Below are positions 1-8,061 of a stretch of DNA of 64,000 bases, in pieces. Below the pieces are notes generated by a model that ran no database searches, was not told the DNA's origin, and saw only the letters and a list, made by a program, of their open reading frames with translations. The position numbers and the translations under genes are program-made. Source of the DNA: Bacillota bacterium (GTDB taxonomy: Bacteria > Bacillota > Bacilli > Paenibacillales > Paenibacillaceae); the NCBI GenBank assembly GCA_023391635.1, contig JAEWAQ010000022.1, positions 62,001 through 126,000 on the forward strand, read 5' to 3'. Position 1 is the stretch's first letter. The number at the start of each line of letters is the position of its first letter.

Positions 1-172
1 GGAGCTGCAAGCGCATCTGACCCGATTGGAGCAGGAAGTGAAGGAGCTTGAGCCGGTGCTCGACCAGCTCAAGCCCCAGCAGGCCAAGCGACTGTTCCGT
101 GCCATCACGCCGCCGACCGCTGCCTGCATCGAAGCGCTGCTGCTGTTGCTCGGCAAGAGCAATCTGATGTAA
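1..172 (+). CDS. C-terminal fragment of an unidentified protein
   Basis: The window opens inside a forward reading frame that runs from base 2 to a TAA at 170-172. The 56 visible residues begin with a charged, leucine-rich stretch that could form a coiled coil (ELQAHLTRLEQEVKELEPVL) and end in a hydrophobic run before GKSNLM. Codon use matches the neighbours, so I take it as the end of a real gene. No family was recognised. It ends 40 bases before the peptidase gene, so the two may be co-transcribed. Confidence 0.55.
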   Translation, partial: ELQAHLTRLEQEVKELEPVLDQLKPQQAKRLFRAITPPTAACIEALLLLLGKSNLM

Positions 173-212
173 TCTGCGCCAATACACTTTCAGTAGCGGA
201 GGGACAATTCGC

Positions 213-902
213 ATGATGCTGTTTTTTCACCCCTTGGATTTTCTGATCATTCCCGCATTTCTCCTGTCGTTATGGGCGCAATTCCGGGTCAGCGGTACAT
301 TCAACAAGTGGTCCGAGGTGCAAGCGTCGAGCGGCATGACAGGGTATGACGCGGCACGCCGCATGCTGGACAACAACGGCCTGCACGACGTACCGATCGA
401 GCCGGTCCCCGGCAAGCTGTCCGACCACTACGATCCGATCGCCAGAGTCGTCAGATTGTCCGAGCCGGTCTATTATGAACGCTCGATATCCGCGATCTCG
501 GTCGCCTGCCACGAAGTCGGACACGCGATCCAGCATCAGCAGCATTACCCGGCGCTCGTGCTGCGCCACCGCATGTTCCCGGTCGTTCGGTTCGCTTCCG
601 GCCTCGCGCCGATCCTGCTGCTGGCCGGATTCTTCTTTCAATTTACCAATCTGATCGGCCTGGGCATCATCTTCTTCGCTGCCGCCGTTGCATTCCAACT
701 GGTGACGTTGCCGGTCGAATTCAATGCCAGCAACCGCGCGCGCGACATCATGGTCGCGGAAGGCTTCATCCGCAGCGACGAGGAGCGCGGCGTGGCCAAG
801 GTGCTCAATGCAGCTGCGCTGACGTATGTAGCCGCGGCGCTTATCGCCTTGCTTGAGCTGGTCAAGTATATCCTGATCTTCACCTCATCTAACCGCGACT
901 AA
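213..902 (+). CDS. Zinc metallopeptidase, YugP family (membrane)
   Basis: A 229-residue membrane protein of the neutral zinc metallopeptidase family typified by B. subtilis YugP. The zinc-binding HExxH motif reads HEVGHAIQH at about residue 102, followed by two long hydrophobic segments (about 120-165) and a C-terminal hydrophobic segment. The N-terminus is also hydrophobic and likely spans the membrane. A GGAGG sits nine bases ahead of the first of two adjacent ATGs. The physiological substrate of the family is not established. The gene ends just before a two-way terminator that separates it from the convergent LysR gene. Confidence 0.85.
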   Translation: MMLFFHPLDFLIIPAFLLSLWAQFRVSGTFNKWSEVQASSGMTGYDAARRMLDNNGLHDVPIEPVPGKLSDHYDPIARVVRLSEPVYYERSISAISVACHEVGHAIQHQQHYPALVLRHRMFPVVRFASGLAPILLLAGFFFQFTNLIGLGIIFFAAAVAFQLVTLPVEFNASNRARDIMVAEGFIRSDEERGVAKVLNAAALTYVAAALIALLELVKYILIFTSSNRD

Positions 903-938
903 TAAGCGCACAGCCAATTTGCGCCGAGCATCGAACAT

Positions 939-975
939 AAGAGCCGCTCCCCGTACTACGCAGGGAACGGCTCTT
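939..975. terminator. Bidirectional intrinsic terminator
   Basis: A near-perfect stem, AAGAGCCG(C/T)TCCC pairing across a short loop at 951-960, lies between two convergent genes (YugP-like and the LysR regulator). T-rich sequence follows on the plus side and A-rich sequence precedes it, so it can serve both genes. Confidence 0.8.
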
Positions 976-981
976 GTTCGT

Positions 982-1896
982 TTATCGCGGACTGTACTCC
1001 TGCTTCATGTACGACATCAGGAACGAATGGAACATCTGCACGACGGATGGCAGCTTGTCGCCGCTGCGGCGGATCAGGCCGATCGTGCGCGTAACGTGCG
1101 GACGGCTGATCTTGACGACTGCAGGCATCATCGTGCTTGTCCGATACAGCGCCATCTCCGGCAGCAGGCTGACGCCCATGCCGGCCGCGACCAGTCCTCT
1201 GATCGTATCCGTCTCCTCGCCCTCGAATCCGATGATCGGCGTGAAGCCCGAGTTTTTGCAAGCATCCCAGACGATCGGCCGCAGCGAGTAGCCTTGACTG
1301 AACAAGACGAAGCTCTCGCCCTCAAGCTGCGCCAGATCGATCGATACTTCCAGCGCGAGCGGATGGTTCTCCGGCAAGATCGCGAACAGCTCCTCCGTCA
1401 GCACGACCTCGCCGGTCACCTGCTCGTGATTTTCCGGATTCGGCGAGATGAAGGCAAGATCGATCTCGCCTTCCGCGACATCCCGGATCAGCGATGCGTA
1501 CATGCCTTGGCGGAAGCGGAACTTCACGTTCGGGTGCAGCTTGCGGAACGCCGCCACGACGTGCGGGATCAGATGATAACCGAGGCTATGGGGAAATCCG
1601 AGCCGAATCTCTCCCGCTTCCGGATCGAGGAATTCCCGGATCTCCATGATCGAGCGATCGAGATCCGTAAGCAGCGATTCCGCACGTCGGAGAAACAATT
1701 GTCCGACCGGCGTAAGCTGTACGTTGCGGCCCTTCTGCTGGAACAAGCGGGCGCCCAGTTCCTCCTCAAGCCGATGAATCTGACGGCTGACTGCCGATTG
1801 CGCCACATGCAGCTCTTCCGCGGCCTTCGTGACATGCTGAAGCCTTGCCACGCGAACGAAATATTGCAATTGCCTTAGCTCCACCTGAACCTGCAC
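982..1896 (-). CDS. LysR-family transcriptional regulator, GltC-like
   Basis: A 304-residue LysR-type regulator. The N-terminal winged helix-turn-helix covers about residues 5-65 (VELRQLQYFVRVA, then HVAQSAVSRQIHRLEEELG), followed by a periplasmic-binding-like effector domain. By remembered sequence it is close to B. subtilis GltC (HVAQSA(I/V)SRQI, FP.SL, RQG.Y..LI, SAGMGV.LLPE equivalents). GltC activates glutamate synthase in B. subtilis, but here no gltAB is adjacent. Instead the gene is divergent from tpx with 95 bases between starts, so regulation of tpx and of itself is the simplest inference. An alternative GTG start lies four codons in. Confidence 0.8.
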   Translation of the reverse strand: MQVQVELRQLQYFVRVARLQHVTKAAEELHVAQSAVSRQIHRLEEELGARLFQQKGRNVQLTPVGQLFLRRAESLLTDLDRSIMEIREFLDPEAGEIRLGFPHSLGYHLIPHVVAAFRKLHPNVKFRFRQGMYASLIRDVAEGEIDLAFISPNPENHEQVTGEVVLTEELFAILPENHPLALEVSIDLAQLEGESFVLFSQGYSLRPIVWDACKNSGFTPIIGFEGEETDTIRGLVAAGMGVSLLPEMALYRTSTMMPAVVKISRPHVTRTIGLIRRSGDKLPSVVQMFHSFLMSYMKQEYSPR

Positions 1897-1921
1897 CCTT
1901 CCTGGCGTTCATTTCCGGTAA

Positions 1922-1952
1922 TTGGACTTTGAGGTTCGATTCCGATTATAAT
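1922..1952 (+). promoter_or_regulatory. Candidate sigma-A promoter of tpx
   Basis: TTGGAC (1922-1927) and a consensus TATAAT (1947-1952) are separated by 19 bases and point at tpx. The spacer is slightly long. The site lies in the 95-base gap shared with the divergent LysR gene, where such regulators usually bind. Confidence 0.5.
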
Positions 1953-1991
1953 GATAACCGCAAGGCTAATCAATGAAGGAGGTTATTTCGC

Positions 1992-2504
1992 ATGACTCAA
2001 GAACGTACGGCCAAATTCAAGGGAAATCCGATCACGCTGGTCGGCCCCGAACTGAAGGCGGGCGATCAAGCCCCTGACTTCAACATCAACAAGAACTTGC
2101 TGGAGACCGCTAGTCTGAAAGACTATGCCGGCAAAATTAAATTGATCAGCGTCGTGCCTTCCATCGATACGGGCGTATGCGATGCCCAAACCCGCCGCTT
2201 CAACGAAGAAGCTTCCGGACTCGGCGAGAACGTCGTCGTGCTGACCGTCAGCGCGGACTTGCCGTTCGCCCAATCCCGCTGGTGCGCCGCTGCAGGCGTC
2301 GACCGCGTCGTCCTGTTGTCCGACTACAAGGGCAATACGTTCGGACAAGCCTATGGCGTCCAGATCAAGGAATTCGCACTAGATATGCGTTCCATCTTCG
2401 TCGTAGACGCACAAGACCGAATCACATATGTCGAAGTGCTGGAAGAGATGACGGAACACCCGAATTACGAGGCAGCCGTCGCCGCAGTGAAAGCGCTGCT
2501 GTAG
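1992..2504 (+). CDS. tpx: Thiol peroxidase Tpx (2-Cys peroxiredoxin)
   Basis: A 170-residue cytoplasmic atypical 2-Cys peroxiredoxin that reduces hydroperoxides with electrons from thioredoxin. The peroxidatic cysteine is in DTGVCDAQTRRFN (about residue 61) and the resolving cysteine is in SRWCAAAG (about 95). The length equals the family's. GGAGG lies nine bases before the ATG. The gene is monocistronic, ends at a strong terminator, and faces a GltC-like regulator, which may link peroxide defence to that regulator's effector. Confidence 0.95.
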   Translation: MTQERTAKFKGNPITLVGPELKAGDQAPDFNINKNLLETASLKDYAGKIKLISVVPSIDTGVCDAQTRRFNEEASGLGENVVVLTVSADLPFAQSRWCAAAGVDRVVLLSDYKGNTFGQAYGVQIKEFALDMRSIFVVDAQDRITYVEVLEEMTEHPNYEAAVAAVKALL

Positions 2505-2524
2505 GCCGCAGGTCTCATGTCAAA

Positions 2525-2563
2525 AAGCGAGGAAAGGCATGGCGCCTTCCTCGCTTCTTCTTT
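2525..2563. terminator. Intrinsic terminator between tpx and a convergent gene
   Basis: AAGCGAGGAA (2525-2534) pairs with TTCCTCGCTT (2547-2556), with a further AGGC/GCCT inside. The T-rich CTTCTTTCTT follows on the plus strand and an A-run follows on the minus strand, so both tpx and the minus-strand gene ending at 2570 are served. Confidence 0.85.
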
Positions 2564-2569
2564 CTTGCC

Positions 2570-2950
2570 TTATCTGCGGTAGCTGGCGAGCTTGCGGTCT
2601 AATACGGCATAGATCTCTTGAATGACACGATAATTCGCCCCCAAGTCGCCGAGCGAGCCGCGGGAAGCCGAATAAATATCGACAGCCGAAACGCCAGGCG
2701 AAGTGCCTACGATCTGCAATGTAATATCCATCGTTCGTCCTAGCGCCGTCCGCTTCTCCAGAACGATCTCCCCGATATTCGGCACTTCATGCAGCACTTT
2801 GAAGCCCTGCATCTTCTTCATCACTGAACCGACCTCATCGAAAGCCCGGTCTCTTGAAAGACGATAATAGTGCGATTTAAGTTTAGGGTCTTTCGCCTTG
2901 TCGCCAGTATGCTCGTGACTGCGGAGCAAACCGATCAGCACTCGTTTCAA
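2570..2950 (-). CDS. DUF1499-like small protein
   Basis: About 126 residues from a TTG at 2950 preceded by GGGAGAGAG; another TTG sits directly before it at 2953, and a longer reading from 2977 has no ribosome site. The C-terminal part, with VDIYSASRGSLGDLGANYRVIQEIY, resembles the end of DUF1499 proteins (remembered pattern RSASR.GY.DLG.NR.R). There is no signal peptide or membrane segment. The function of the family is unknown. It lies just downstream of the probable 6S RNA. Confidence 0.6.
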   Translation of the reverse strand: MKRVLIGLLRSHEHTGDKAKDPKLKSHYYRLSRDRAFDEVGSVMKKMQGFKVLHEVPNIGEIVLEKRTALGRTMDITLQIVGTSPGVSAVDIYSASRGSLGDLGANYRVIQEIYAVLDRKLASYRR

Positions 2951-3022
2951 CAATACGCTCTCTCCCTCTCGGTGCAATTGCGCGTCTAATCTATGATAAC
3001 ATGTCTAGGCGCATAGGGAAAG

Positions 3023-3205
3023 AAAAAACCCGCCTATGCCGTCCGACGTGCCAGTTTCTGAACCCGCTTGAGCAGGTGGGTGTCCGCAGCGCCGGATTTT
3101 GGCTACCCGTTTCGGGGGCGTGCCAGCGGCCGCGCAATGTAGAACTCCCTTGGAAACAGCAATGGTTCAAAACTTAAGATCGTCGTAACGTACATCGCAG
3201 GATAT
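3023..3205 (-). ncRNA. ssrS: Probable 6S RNA
   Basis: No protein is encoded between 2978 and 3251, yet the stretch has its own promoter and a T-run. Transcription from about 3205 to the TTTTTT at 3028-3023 gives about 183 nt, the usual 6S size. Nucleotides 33-42 read GTTTTGAACC (3173-3164), which matches in sequence and position the B. subtilis 6S-1 template for product RNA (remembered pRNA start GUUCGGUCAAAACU near nt 40). The ends pair imperfectly (CGACG/CGTCG, TAT/ATA, CCC/GGG) and the middle folds into a rod capped by CCCG-AAA-CGGG with TGGC/GCCA below. 6S RNA binds sigma-A RNA polymerase in stationary phase. The identification rests on these features, not on an alignment. Confidence 0.72.
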
Positions 3206-3211
3206 GGGATT

Positions 3212-3241
3212 ATTATAAGCCTTTTGTGTTATCCGACGCAA
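3212..3241 (-). promoter_or_regulatory. Sigma-A promoter of the probable 6S RNA
   Basis: On the minus strand TTGCGT (3241-3236), an 18-base spacer and a perfect TATAAT (3217-3212) place a start near 3205. It starts 11 bases downstream of the yesL-like stop codon, so the RNA is transcribed independently. Confidence 0.75.
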
Positions 3242-3251
3242 CCCGCTGCGC

Positions 3252-4025
3252 TTAGCTTTTCGTTTCCTGATTTTCCTCTATGGTGGCATCTTCGTCGGGG
3301 TCCGCATTTCCTTGTTCGGCCTTCTCCATCATCTTCGTAATAATCAGATGGAAGTTGTAGAAAGTGAACGTTGCAATGACGCTGCCGAAGAAGAACGGAA
3401 TCAGAAAGGTGAATCGCGCGCTGATGAACAGAACGGCTGCTGTGCCGAGCGTCATGAAGATGGACCGGATCGGCCGGCCGATCGTCAGGACGAGGGCGTT
3501 CTTGAGCAGCTGCAGCGTCTTCATATGGAAATGCGACAGCAGCGAGAAGAAATGATGCAGCGAGACGAGCAGCAAGATCAGCAAAGCGATGAACAGGTAA
3601 GCGACGAGCTGCAGCGTCTGGAACTTCGTCAGGTAAACTTGATAATCAATGATGAGAACGGCGAACAGGAAGGCATATAGAATGCCTCCGATCATCGCCT
3701 GCTTGTAATTGCCCTTGTAGCTGCGGAAATACGTCTTGAACAGCGGCACGTCCGTATCTCCCATCACCCACTTGCGGGCAACGGAGAACATCGCGGAGGT
3801 AGCCGGGAAGAAGGTGAACGGGGCGACTATCGCCATGAAGATGATCGTCTGCTGCAGCAGCCCCGTCAGGTCGGCCTCGGACGCGCCGTTCATCGACAGA
3901 AAGCCGGTAAGTCCGAGAAACCAGAACGGCAGTCCGCAAACAAGCCACAATACATTGATGACAGCCAGCCTCATGATCCATTCGGACAGCTTGTAGAAGC
4001 CGCCCATCATGCCACGCATTTCCAC
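3252..4025 (-). CDS. YesL-family (DUF624) membrane protein
   Basis: A 257-residue protein with about five hydrophobic segments and a polar, acidic C-terminus. The N-terminal GGFYKLSEWIMRLAVINVLWLV followed by GLPFWFLGL is typical of the DUF624/YesL family, which often sits near carbohydrate ABC transporter genes in Firmicutes; here no transporter is adjacent. Start GTG at 4025 follows GGGGGAAG; an in-frame ATG lies two codons later. The molecular function is unknown. Confidence 0.75.
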   Translation of the reverse strand: MEMRGMMGGFYKLSEWIMRLAVINVLWLVCGLPFWFLGLTGFLSMNGASEADLTGLLQQTIIFMAIVAPFTFFPATSAMFSVARKWVMGDTDVPLFKTYFRSYKGNYKQAMIGGILYAFLFAVLIIDYQVYLTKFQTLQLVAYLFIALLILLLVSLHHFFSLLSHFHMKTLQLLKNALVLTIGRPIRSIFMTLGTAAVLFISARFTFLIPFFFGSVIATFTFYNFHLIITKMMEKAEQGNADPDEDATIEENQETKS

Positions 4026-4091
4026 CGGATCTTCCCCCTGACAACCTCAAACTAGATGTAATGGATGATTGGACGATTGGATGTGCTCAAG

Positions 4092-5708
4092 TTAGATGTT
4101 CACGTAATCTTCGCTGCTGGATCTGCGAGAATCGGACTTGCCGCCGCGGGATCCTCCGTCACGGTAACCGCCGCCGTCCTCGCGATAGGTGCGTCCGCCG
4201 CCGCTATAAGACTTGCGCCCATGGCTGCCGCCCGAATAACCGCTGCGTCCTTGGCCGCCGTAGCCGCCGCCATAGCCGCCGCGTCCGCCCTGGCTGGCGC
4301 CGCTCCCTTGGCCGTACCGGCGATTGCCGCCGTAGCCGCCGCGGCCGCCGCCTGGGCCGCCTTCGAATTTTCGCTTCTTGCCGCGGATCGGATCTTCCGG
4401 CGTCAATTCGACTTCGACGTCCTTCTTGTCGCCCGTCAGCAGCTTCATCGCGGCCGCCAGCAATTGAACGGAATCGTACTGTTCCAGCAGCTGCATGGCC
4501 ACCCACTTGAACGGATTGACGTCCTCGCCTTCACTCTTGAGCATCTCCAAGATGCGTTCGGCAACGACCTTCTGCTTGCCTTCCATCGCTTCGGACAACG
4601 TCGGCAACGGCTTCTTGGAAATCCGGTGACGGGTAATCTTCTCGATGAAGTGCAGATGATCCGTCTCGCGAGGCGTCACGAACGTCCACGACGTTCCTTC
4701 TTTGCCTGCGCGGCCGGTACGGCCGATCCGATGCACGTAGCTCTCCGGGTCTTGCGGCAGGTCGAAGTTGATGACGTGCGTCACGCCGCTGACGTCGAGG
4801 CCGCGGGCGGCCACGTCGGTAGCGACCAGCACGTCGATGCTGCCGTCGCGGAATTTGCGCATGACGGCGTCGCGCTGGTTCTGAGACAGATCGCCGTGCA
4901 AGCCGTCGGAAGCGTAGCCGCGCTTGGCCAGCGCTTCGGACAGCTCGGCCACGCGGCGCTTCGTCCGGCCGAATACGATGGCCAACTCCGGCGGCTCCAT
5001 ATCGAGCAGGCGGCAGAGGCCGTCGAACTTCATGCGCTCTTGAACCTCAATGTAGAATTGCTGGATAAGCGGTGCGCTCACTTGCTTCGGGATGACCGAG
5101 ATATGCTCCGGATTGCGCAGGAATTGCTGGGCAAGCTTCTGGATGTTAACCGGCATCGTAGCCGAGAACAGCAACGTCTGGCGTTCTTCCGGCACCAGCT
5201 TCAGAATCGATTGGATATCGTCCATGAAGCCCATGTCGAGCATCTCGTCGGCTTCGTCCAGCACGACCGTGCGAACGTCGTCCAGACGGATCGTCTTGCG
5301 GTTGATATGGTCGAGCAACCGACCCGGCGTTCCGATAATAATCTGAGGTCTTCTCTTGAGCGAACGGATTTGACGACCGATATCCTGCCCGCCGTATATC
5401 GCCAAAGAACGCAGTCCTTTAAATCGCCCGAGCTTCTCGATCTCTTCCGCCACCTGGATGGCCAATTCGCGGGTCGGCGCCATAATAAGCGCGACGATGC
5501 GGTCTTCCGAAGCCGAAATCTTGTTGATCAGGGGAATGCCGAATGCAGCGGTCTTGCCTGTTCCTGTCTGTGCTTGGCCAATCATGTCGCGACCTTGCAA
5601 CGCGACGGGAATCGCCTTGGCTTGAATCGGTGTCGCTTCTTCGAAGCCCATCTCGGAGACGGCTTGAATGACGTCCGGTTGCAGGCCAAATTCTGTAAAT
5701 GTGCTCAA
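4092..5708 (-). CDS. cshA: DEAD-box RNA helicase CshA
   Basis: A 538-residue ATP-dependent RNA helicase. In order: Q motif (MGFEEATPIQAKAIP), motif I AQTGTGKT (about residue 45), PTRELA, DEAD (about 150), SAT, and HRIGRTGRAG (about 325). An R/G/Y-rich tail of roughly 100 residues (GGYGG, RGG repeats) replaces a compact C-terminal domain and likely binds RNA. CshA-type helicases act in RNA decay and cold adaptation. The start is a TTG at 5708 behind GAAGGAG; reading from 5753 has no ribosome site. The gene is monocistronic and divergent from yitT. Confidence 0.9.
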   Translation of the reverse strand: MSTFTEFGLQPDVIQAVSEMGFEEATPIQAKAIPVALQGRDMIGQAQTGTGKTAAFGIPLINKISASEDRIVALIMAPTRELAIQVAEEIEKLGRFKGLRSLAIYGGQDIGRQIRSLKRRPQIIIGTPGRLLDHINRKTIRLDDVRTVVLDEADEMLDMGFMDDIQSILKLVPEERQTLLFSATMPVNIQKLAQQFLRNPEHISVIPKQVSAPLIQQFYIEVQERMKFDGLCRLLDMEPPELAIVFGRTKRRVAELSEALAKRGYASDGLHGDLSQNQRDAVMRKFRDGSIDVLVATDVAARGLDVSGVTHVINFDLPQDPESYVHRIGRTGRAGKEGTSWTFVTPRETDHLHFIEKITRHRISKKPLPTLSEAMEGKQKVVAERILEMLKSEGEDVNPFKWVAMQLLEQYDSVQLLAAAMKLLTGDKKDVEVELTPEDPIRGKKRKFEGGPGGGRGGYGGNRRYGQGSGASQGGRGGYGGGYGGQGRSGYSGGSHGRKSYSGGGRTYREDGGGYRDGGSRGGKSDSRRSSSEDYVNI

Positions 5709-5918
5709 TTTCTCAAACTCCTTCTGTGTGGCGCCTTCGTTCACGGCTTCCAAAAAATATACAGTCCATTATAACATAAACGAAATCCGAAACGCTAGCA
5801 CGAATCGCGATCTTCGAACGATACGTCGCCCGCTACCTTCTGCCTCTCGCGAATGATGCCTATTTCCCGGGGCAATCTAGGAACAAGCATGGAAATCGTA
5901 ACGGGAGGCGAATCGTCT

Positions 5919-6764
5919 ATGCCAGGCTGGCTGAATAAAGTGGCCGGAACGAGCCCTTATGTGATTATGATCCTGGGAGGAGCGGTCGCCGCCGCCGGCT
6001 TCAACCTGCTTCTCATCCCCGTCAACCTGCTCAGCAGCGGCGTATCCGGCATTTCCATGATCATCGGATACGCGAGCGGTCTGAGCATCGCCTTGATCTA
6101 TTTTGTCCTGAATGCGCCGATTTTGTACTGGGGATTCCTCGTGCTCGGCAAACGCTTCGTCATGCTCAGCATCGTGAACGTGCTGTCCACGACGCTATTC
6201 CTGCAGCTGATCCCGGTTCATCCCTGGGCGGATGAAAGAGTGCTGTCGGCCGTATTCGGCGGGGTGATCGTCGGCATCGGTTCGGCCGCTTGCTTGCGAT
6301 ACGGCGGATCGACCGGCGGCATCGACATTGTCGCCTCCATCATCTCCTCCTCCCGCGACTTGCCGATCGGCCTCCTCGTCATTATTTTCAACACGGCCAT
6401 CGTCGCAGGACTCGGCATTCTTCTGCAGGATTGGAATGCCGCCCTTTATTCTATGCTCTCCATCTACTTAACGGGCAAAGTCATTGACGTCGTGCACACG
6501 CCGCACCTCAAAGTGACCGCCTTCATCGTGACCGGCCATTCGCAGGAAATAGCCGCACGGCTGCTCTCTCTTCCTCGGGGTGTCACGATCCTGAAAACCC
6601 GGGGCGCCTTCACGCAAGAGGAGAAGGAGATGCTGATGACGGTCACGACCCGGTTCGAGCTGGCGGAATTGCGGAAAATGGTCCGTTCGGTCGATCCGCG
6701 CGCATTCGTCAACGTGGTACAGACGATCGATGTCATCGGGGAATTTCGCCGACAATCTCGCTAA
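5919..6764 (+). CDS. YitT-family membrane protein
   Basis: A 281-residue protein with five to six membrane helices (about residues 10-190) and a cytoplasmic DUF2179 domain at the C-terminus (VTGHSQEIAARLL...ILKTRGAF). The family is widespread in Firmicutes; a transport role is often assumed but not proven. The frame extends upstream to 5853, but CGGGAGG lies ten bases before the ATG at 5919, and that start gives the family length of about 280 residues. Confidence 0.85.
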   Translation: MPGWLNKVAGTSPYVIMILGGAVAAAGFNLLLIPVNLLSSGVSGISMIIGYASGLSIALIYFVLNAPILYWGFLVLGKRFVMLSIVNVLSTTLFLQLIPVHPWADERVLSAVFGGVIVGIGSAACLRYGGSTGGIDIVASIISSSRDLPIGLLVIIFNTAIVAGLGILLQDWNAALYSMLSIYLTGKVIDVVHTPHLKVTAFIVTGHSQEIAARLLSLPRGVTILKTRGAFTQEEKEMLMTVTTRFELAELRKMVRSVDPRAFVNVVQTIDVIGEFRRQSR

Positions 6765-6852
6765 TTTTCCGCAAAATCCTACAAAATACCTCTGTCTCCG
6801 ACGTCACGGCTCGGGTTATAATCGGGTTAAGAGCTGACGGGGAGAGGGATTC

Positions 6853-8061
6853 ATGGATATTTTGATGACATTGTTCATCTTGCTGCAGGCCGCGCTCGGC
6901 GGCGGACAACAGGAAGACGCGAATTTCGGCAAGATTTGGAATGCGGCCCATCAGATGGCGCAGCATGGAGCACCGGTCGTAACCGTTCCCACCCCGCAAG
7001 AGGGGCAAGCACCCGCCGGGGAATCCTCAGGCGATCAAGCTGCGGATCCCCAGAAGGATACGGCTCCCAAGGTCAAAGGCATTTATGTCACGGCCTACAG
7101 CGCTGGCGGTGCGCGAATGGCCACGCTGCTGGACTTGCTCGATCGGACCGAATTGAATGCCATGGTCATCGATATCAAGGATGACAACGGCTATATTACG
7201 TACAAGACGGACAACCCCGAATTGACGGAACTCGGGACTCCGCAGCCTTTCATCAAAGACATCGGTCAGCTGATGAAGACACTGGAGGAACACGAGATCT
7301 ACCCGATCGCCAGAATCGTCGTGTTCAAGGATTCCGTACTTGCCCGCAAGAAGAAGGAATGGACCTTCCTCAATTCGGACGGCACCGTCTGGGACAACGG
7401 CAAAAACGGCAAGCAAGGCGACAGCTTCGTCAATCCCTACATGAAGGAAGTATGGGACTATAACGTTGCCGTCGCTGAGGAAGCTGCCAAGCTTGGCTTC
7501 AAGGAAATCCAGTTCGATTATGTCCGGTTTCCCGAAGGCTTCGAGAAGAAAGAAGACCGACTCACGTTCACCAAGACGGACGAGAGCCGCGTGGACGTTG
7601 TAGCCGGCTTCGTTGAATATGCGCGGGAACAACTCGAGCCGCTCGGTGTGAGGGTTTCCGTCGATATTTTCGGCTATGCGGCTTCCGTCCCGGCCGCGGA
7701 GGGCATCGGCCAGGATTTCATGAAGATATCGGAAGCCGTGCATGTGATCTGCCCCATGATCTATCCGAGTCATTACAGCACCGGCTGGTTCAAGCAGAAG
7801 GATCCCGACAAAGCCCCTTACGCCACCATCAAAGGCGCGATGGACGATACGCACAAGAAACTCGAACCGCTCGGCGACACGAGCCCGATCATCCGGCCCT
7901 GGATACAGGATTTCACCGCCAGCTGGCTGGGCAAAGGGCATTATATCCCGTATGGCGCCGCCGAAGTATCCGCGCAGGTGCAGGCGCTGAAGGACAGCGG
8001 AATCGACGAATTTCTGCTCTGGAACGCCGGCAACAAGTATTCCGAAGGCGCGAAGTACTAG
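6853..8061 (+). CDS. Putative glycoside hydrolase (DUF4015 / GHL13-type)
   Basis: A 402-residue protein. Residues 1-20 form a hydrophobic N-terminus without the usual lysine/arginine, so export is uncertain; a P/Q/A-rich linker follows to about residue 72. The rest is a TIM-barrel-like putative glycosyl hydrolase domain: KGIYVTAYSAGG, NAMVIDIKDDNG, IQFDYVRFPEG, VSVDIFGYAA, ICPMIYPSHY, WIQDF and FLLWNA mark successive strands. Conserved acidic residues in DIKDD and FDYVRFPE are candidates for catalysis. The substrate is unknown; family members often act on surface polysaccharides. GGGGAGAGG precedes the ATG. It overlaps the convergent pdp stop by four bases. Confidence 0.75.
   Translation: MDILMTLFILLQAALGGGQQEDANFGKIWNAAHQMAQHGAPVVTVPTPQEGQAPAGESSGDQAADPQKDTAPKVKGIYVTAYSAGGARMATLLDLLDRTELNAMVIDIKDDNGYITYKTDNPELTELGTPQPFIKDIGQLMKTLEEHEIYPIARIVVFKDSVLARKKKEWTFLNSDGTVWDNGKNGKQGDSFVNPYMKEVWDYNVAVAEEAAKLGFKEIQFDYVRFPEGFEKKEDRLTFTKTDESRVDVVAGFVEYAREQLEPLGVRVSVDIFGYAASVPAAEGIGQDFMKISEAVHVICPMIYPSHYSTGWFKQKDPDKAPYATIKGAMDDTHKKLEPLGDTSPIIRPWIQDFTASWLGKGHYIPYGAAEVSAQVQALKDSGIDEFLLWNAGNKYSEGAKY

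Noticed and set aside
4065..5774. Long open frame on the plus strand opposite cshA
   Set aside because: It mirrors the codon pattern of cshA, has no ribosome site or recognisable domain, and is a by-product of GC-rich coding sequence.
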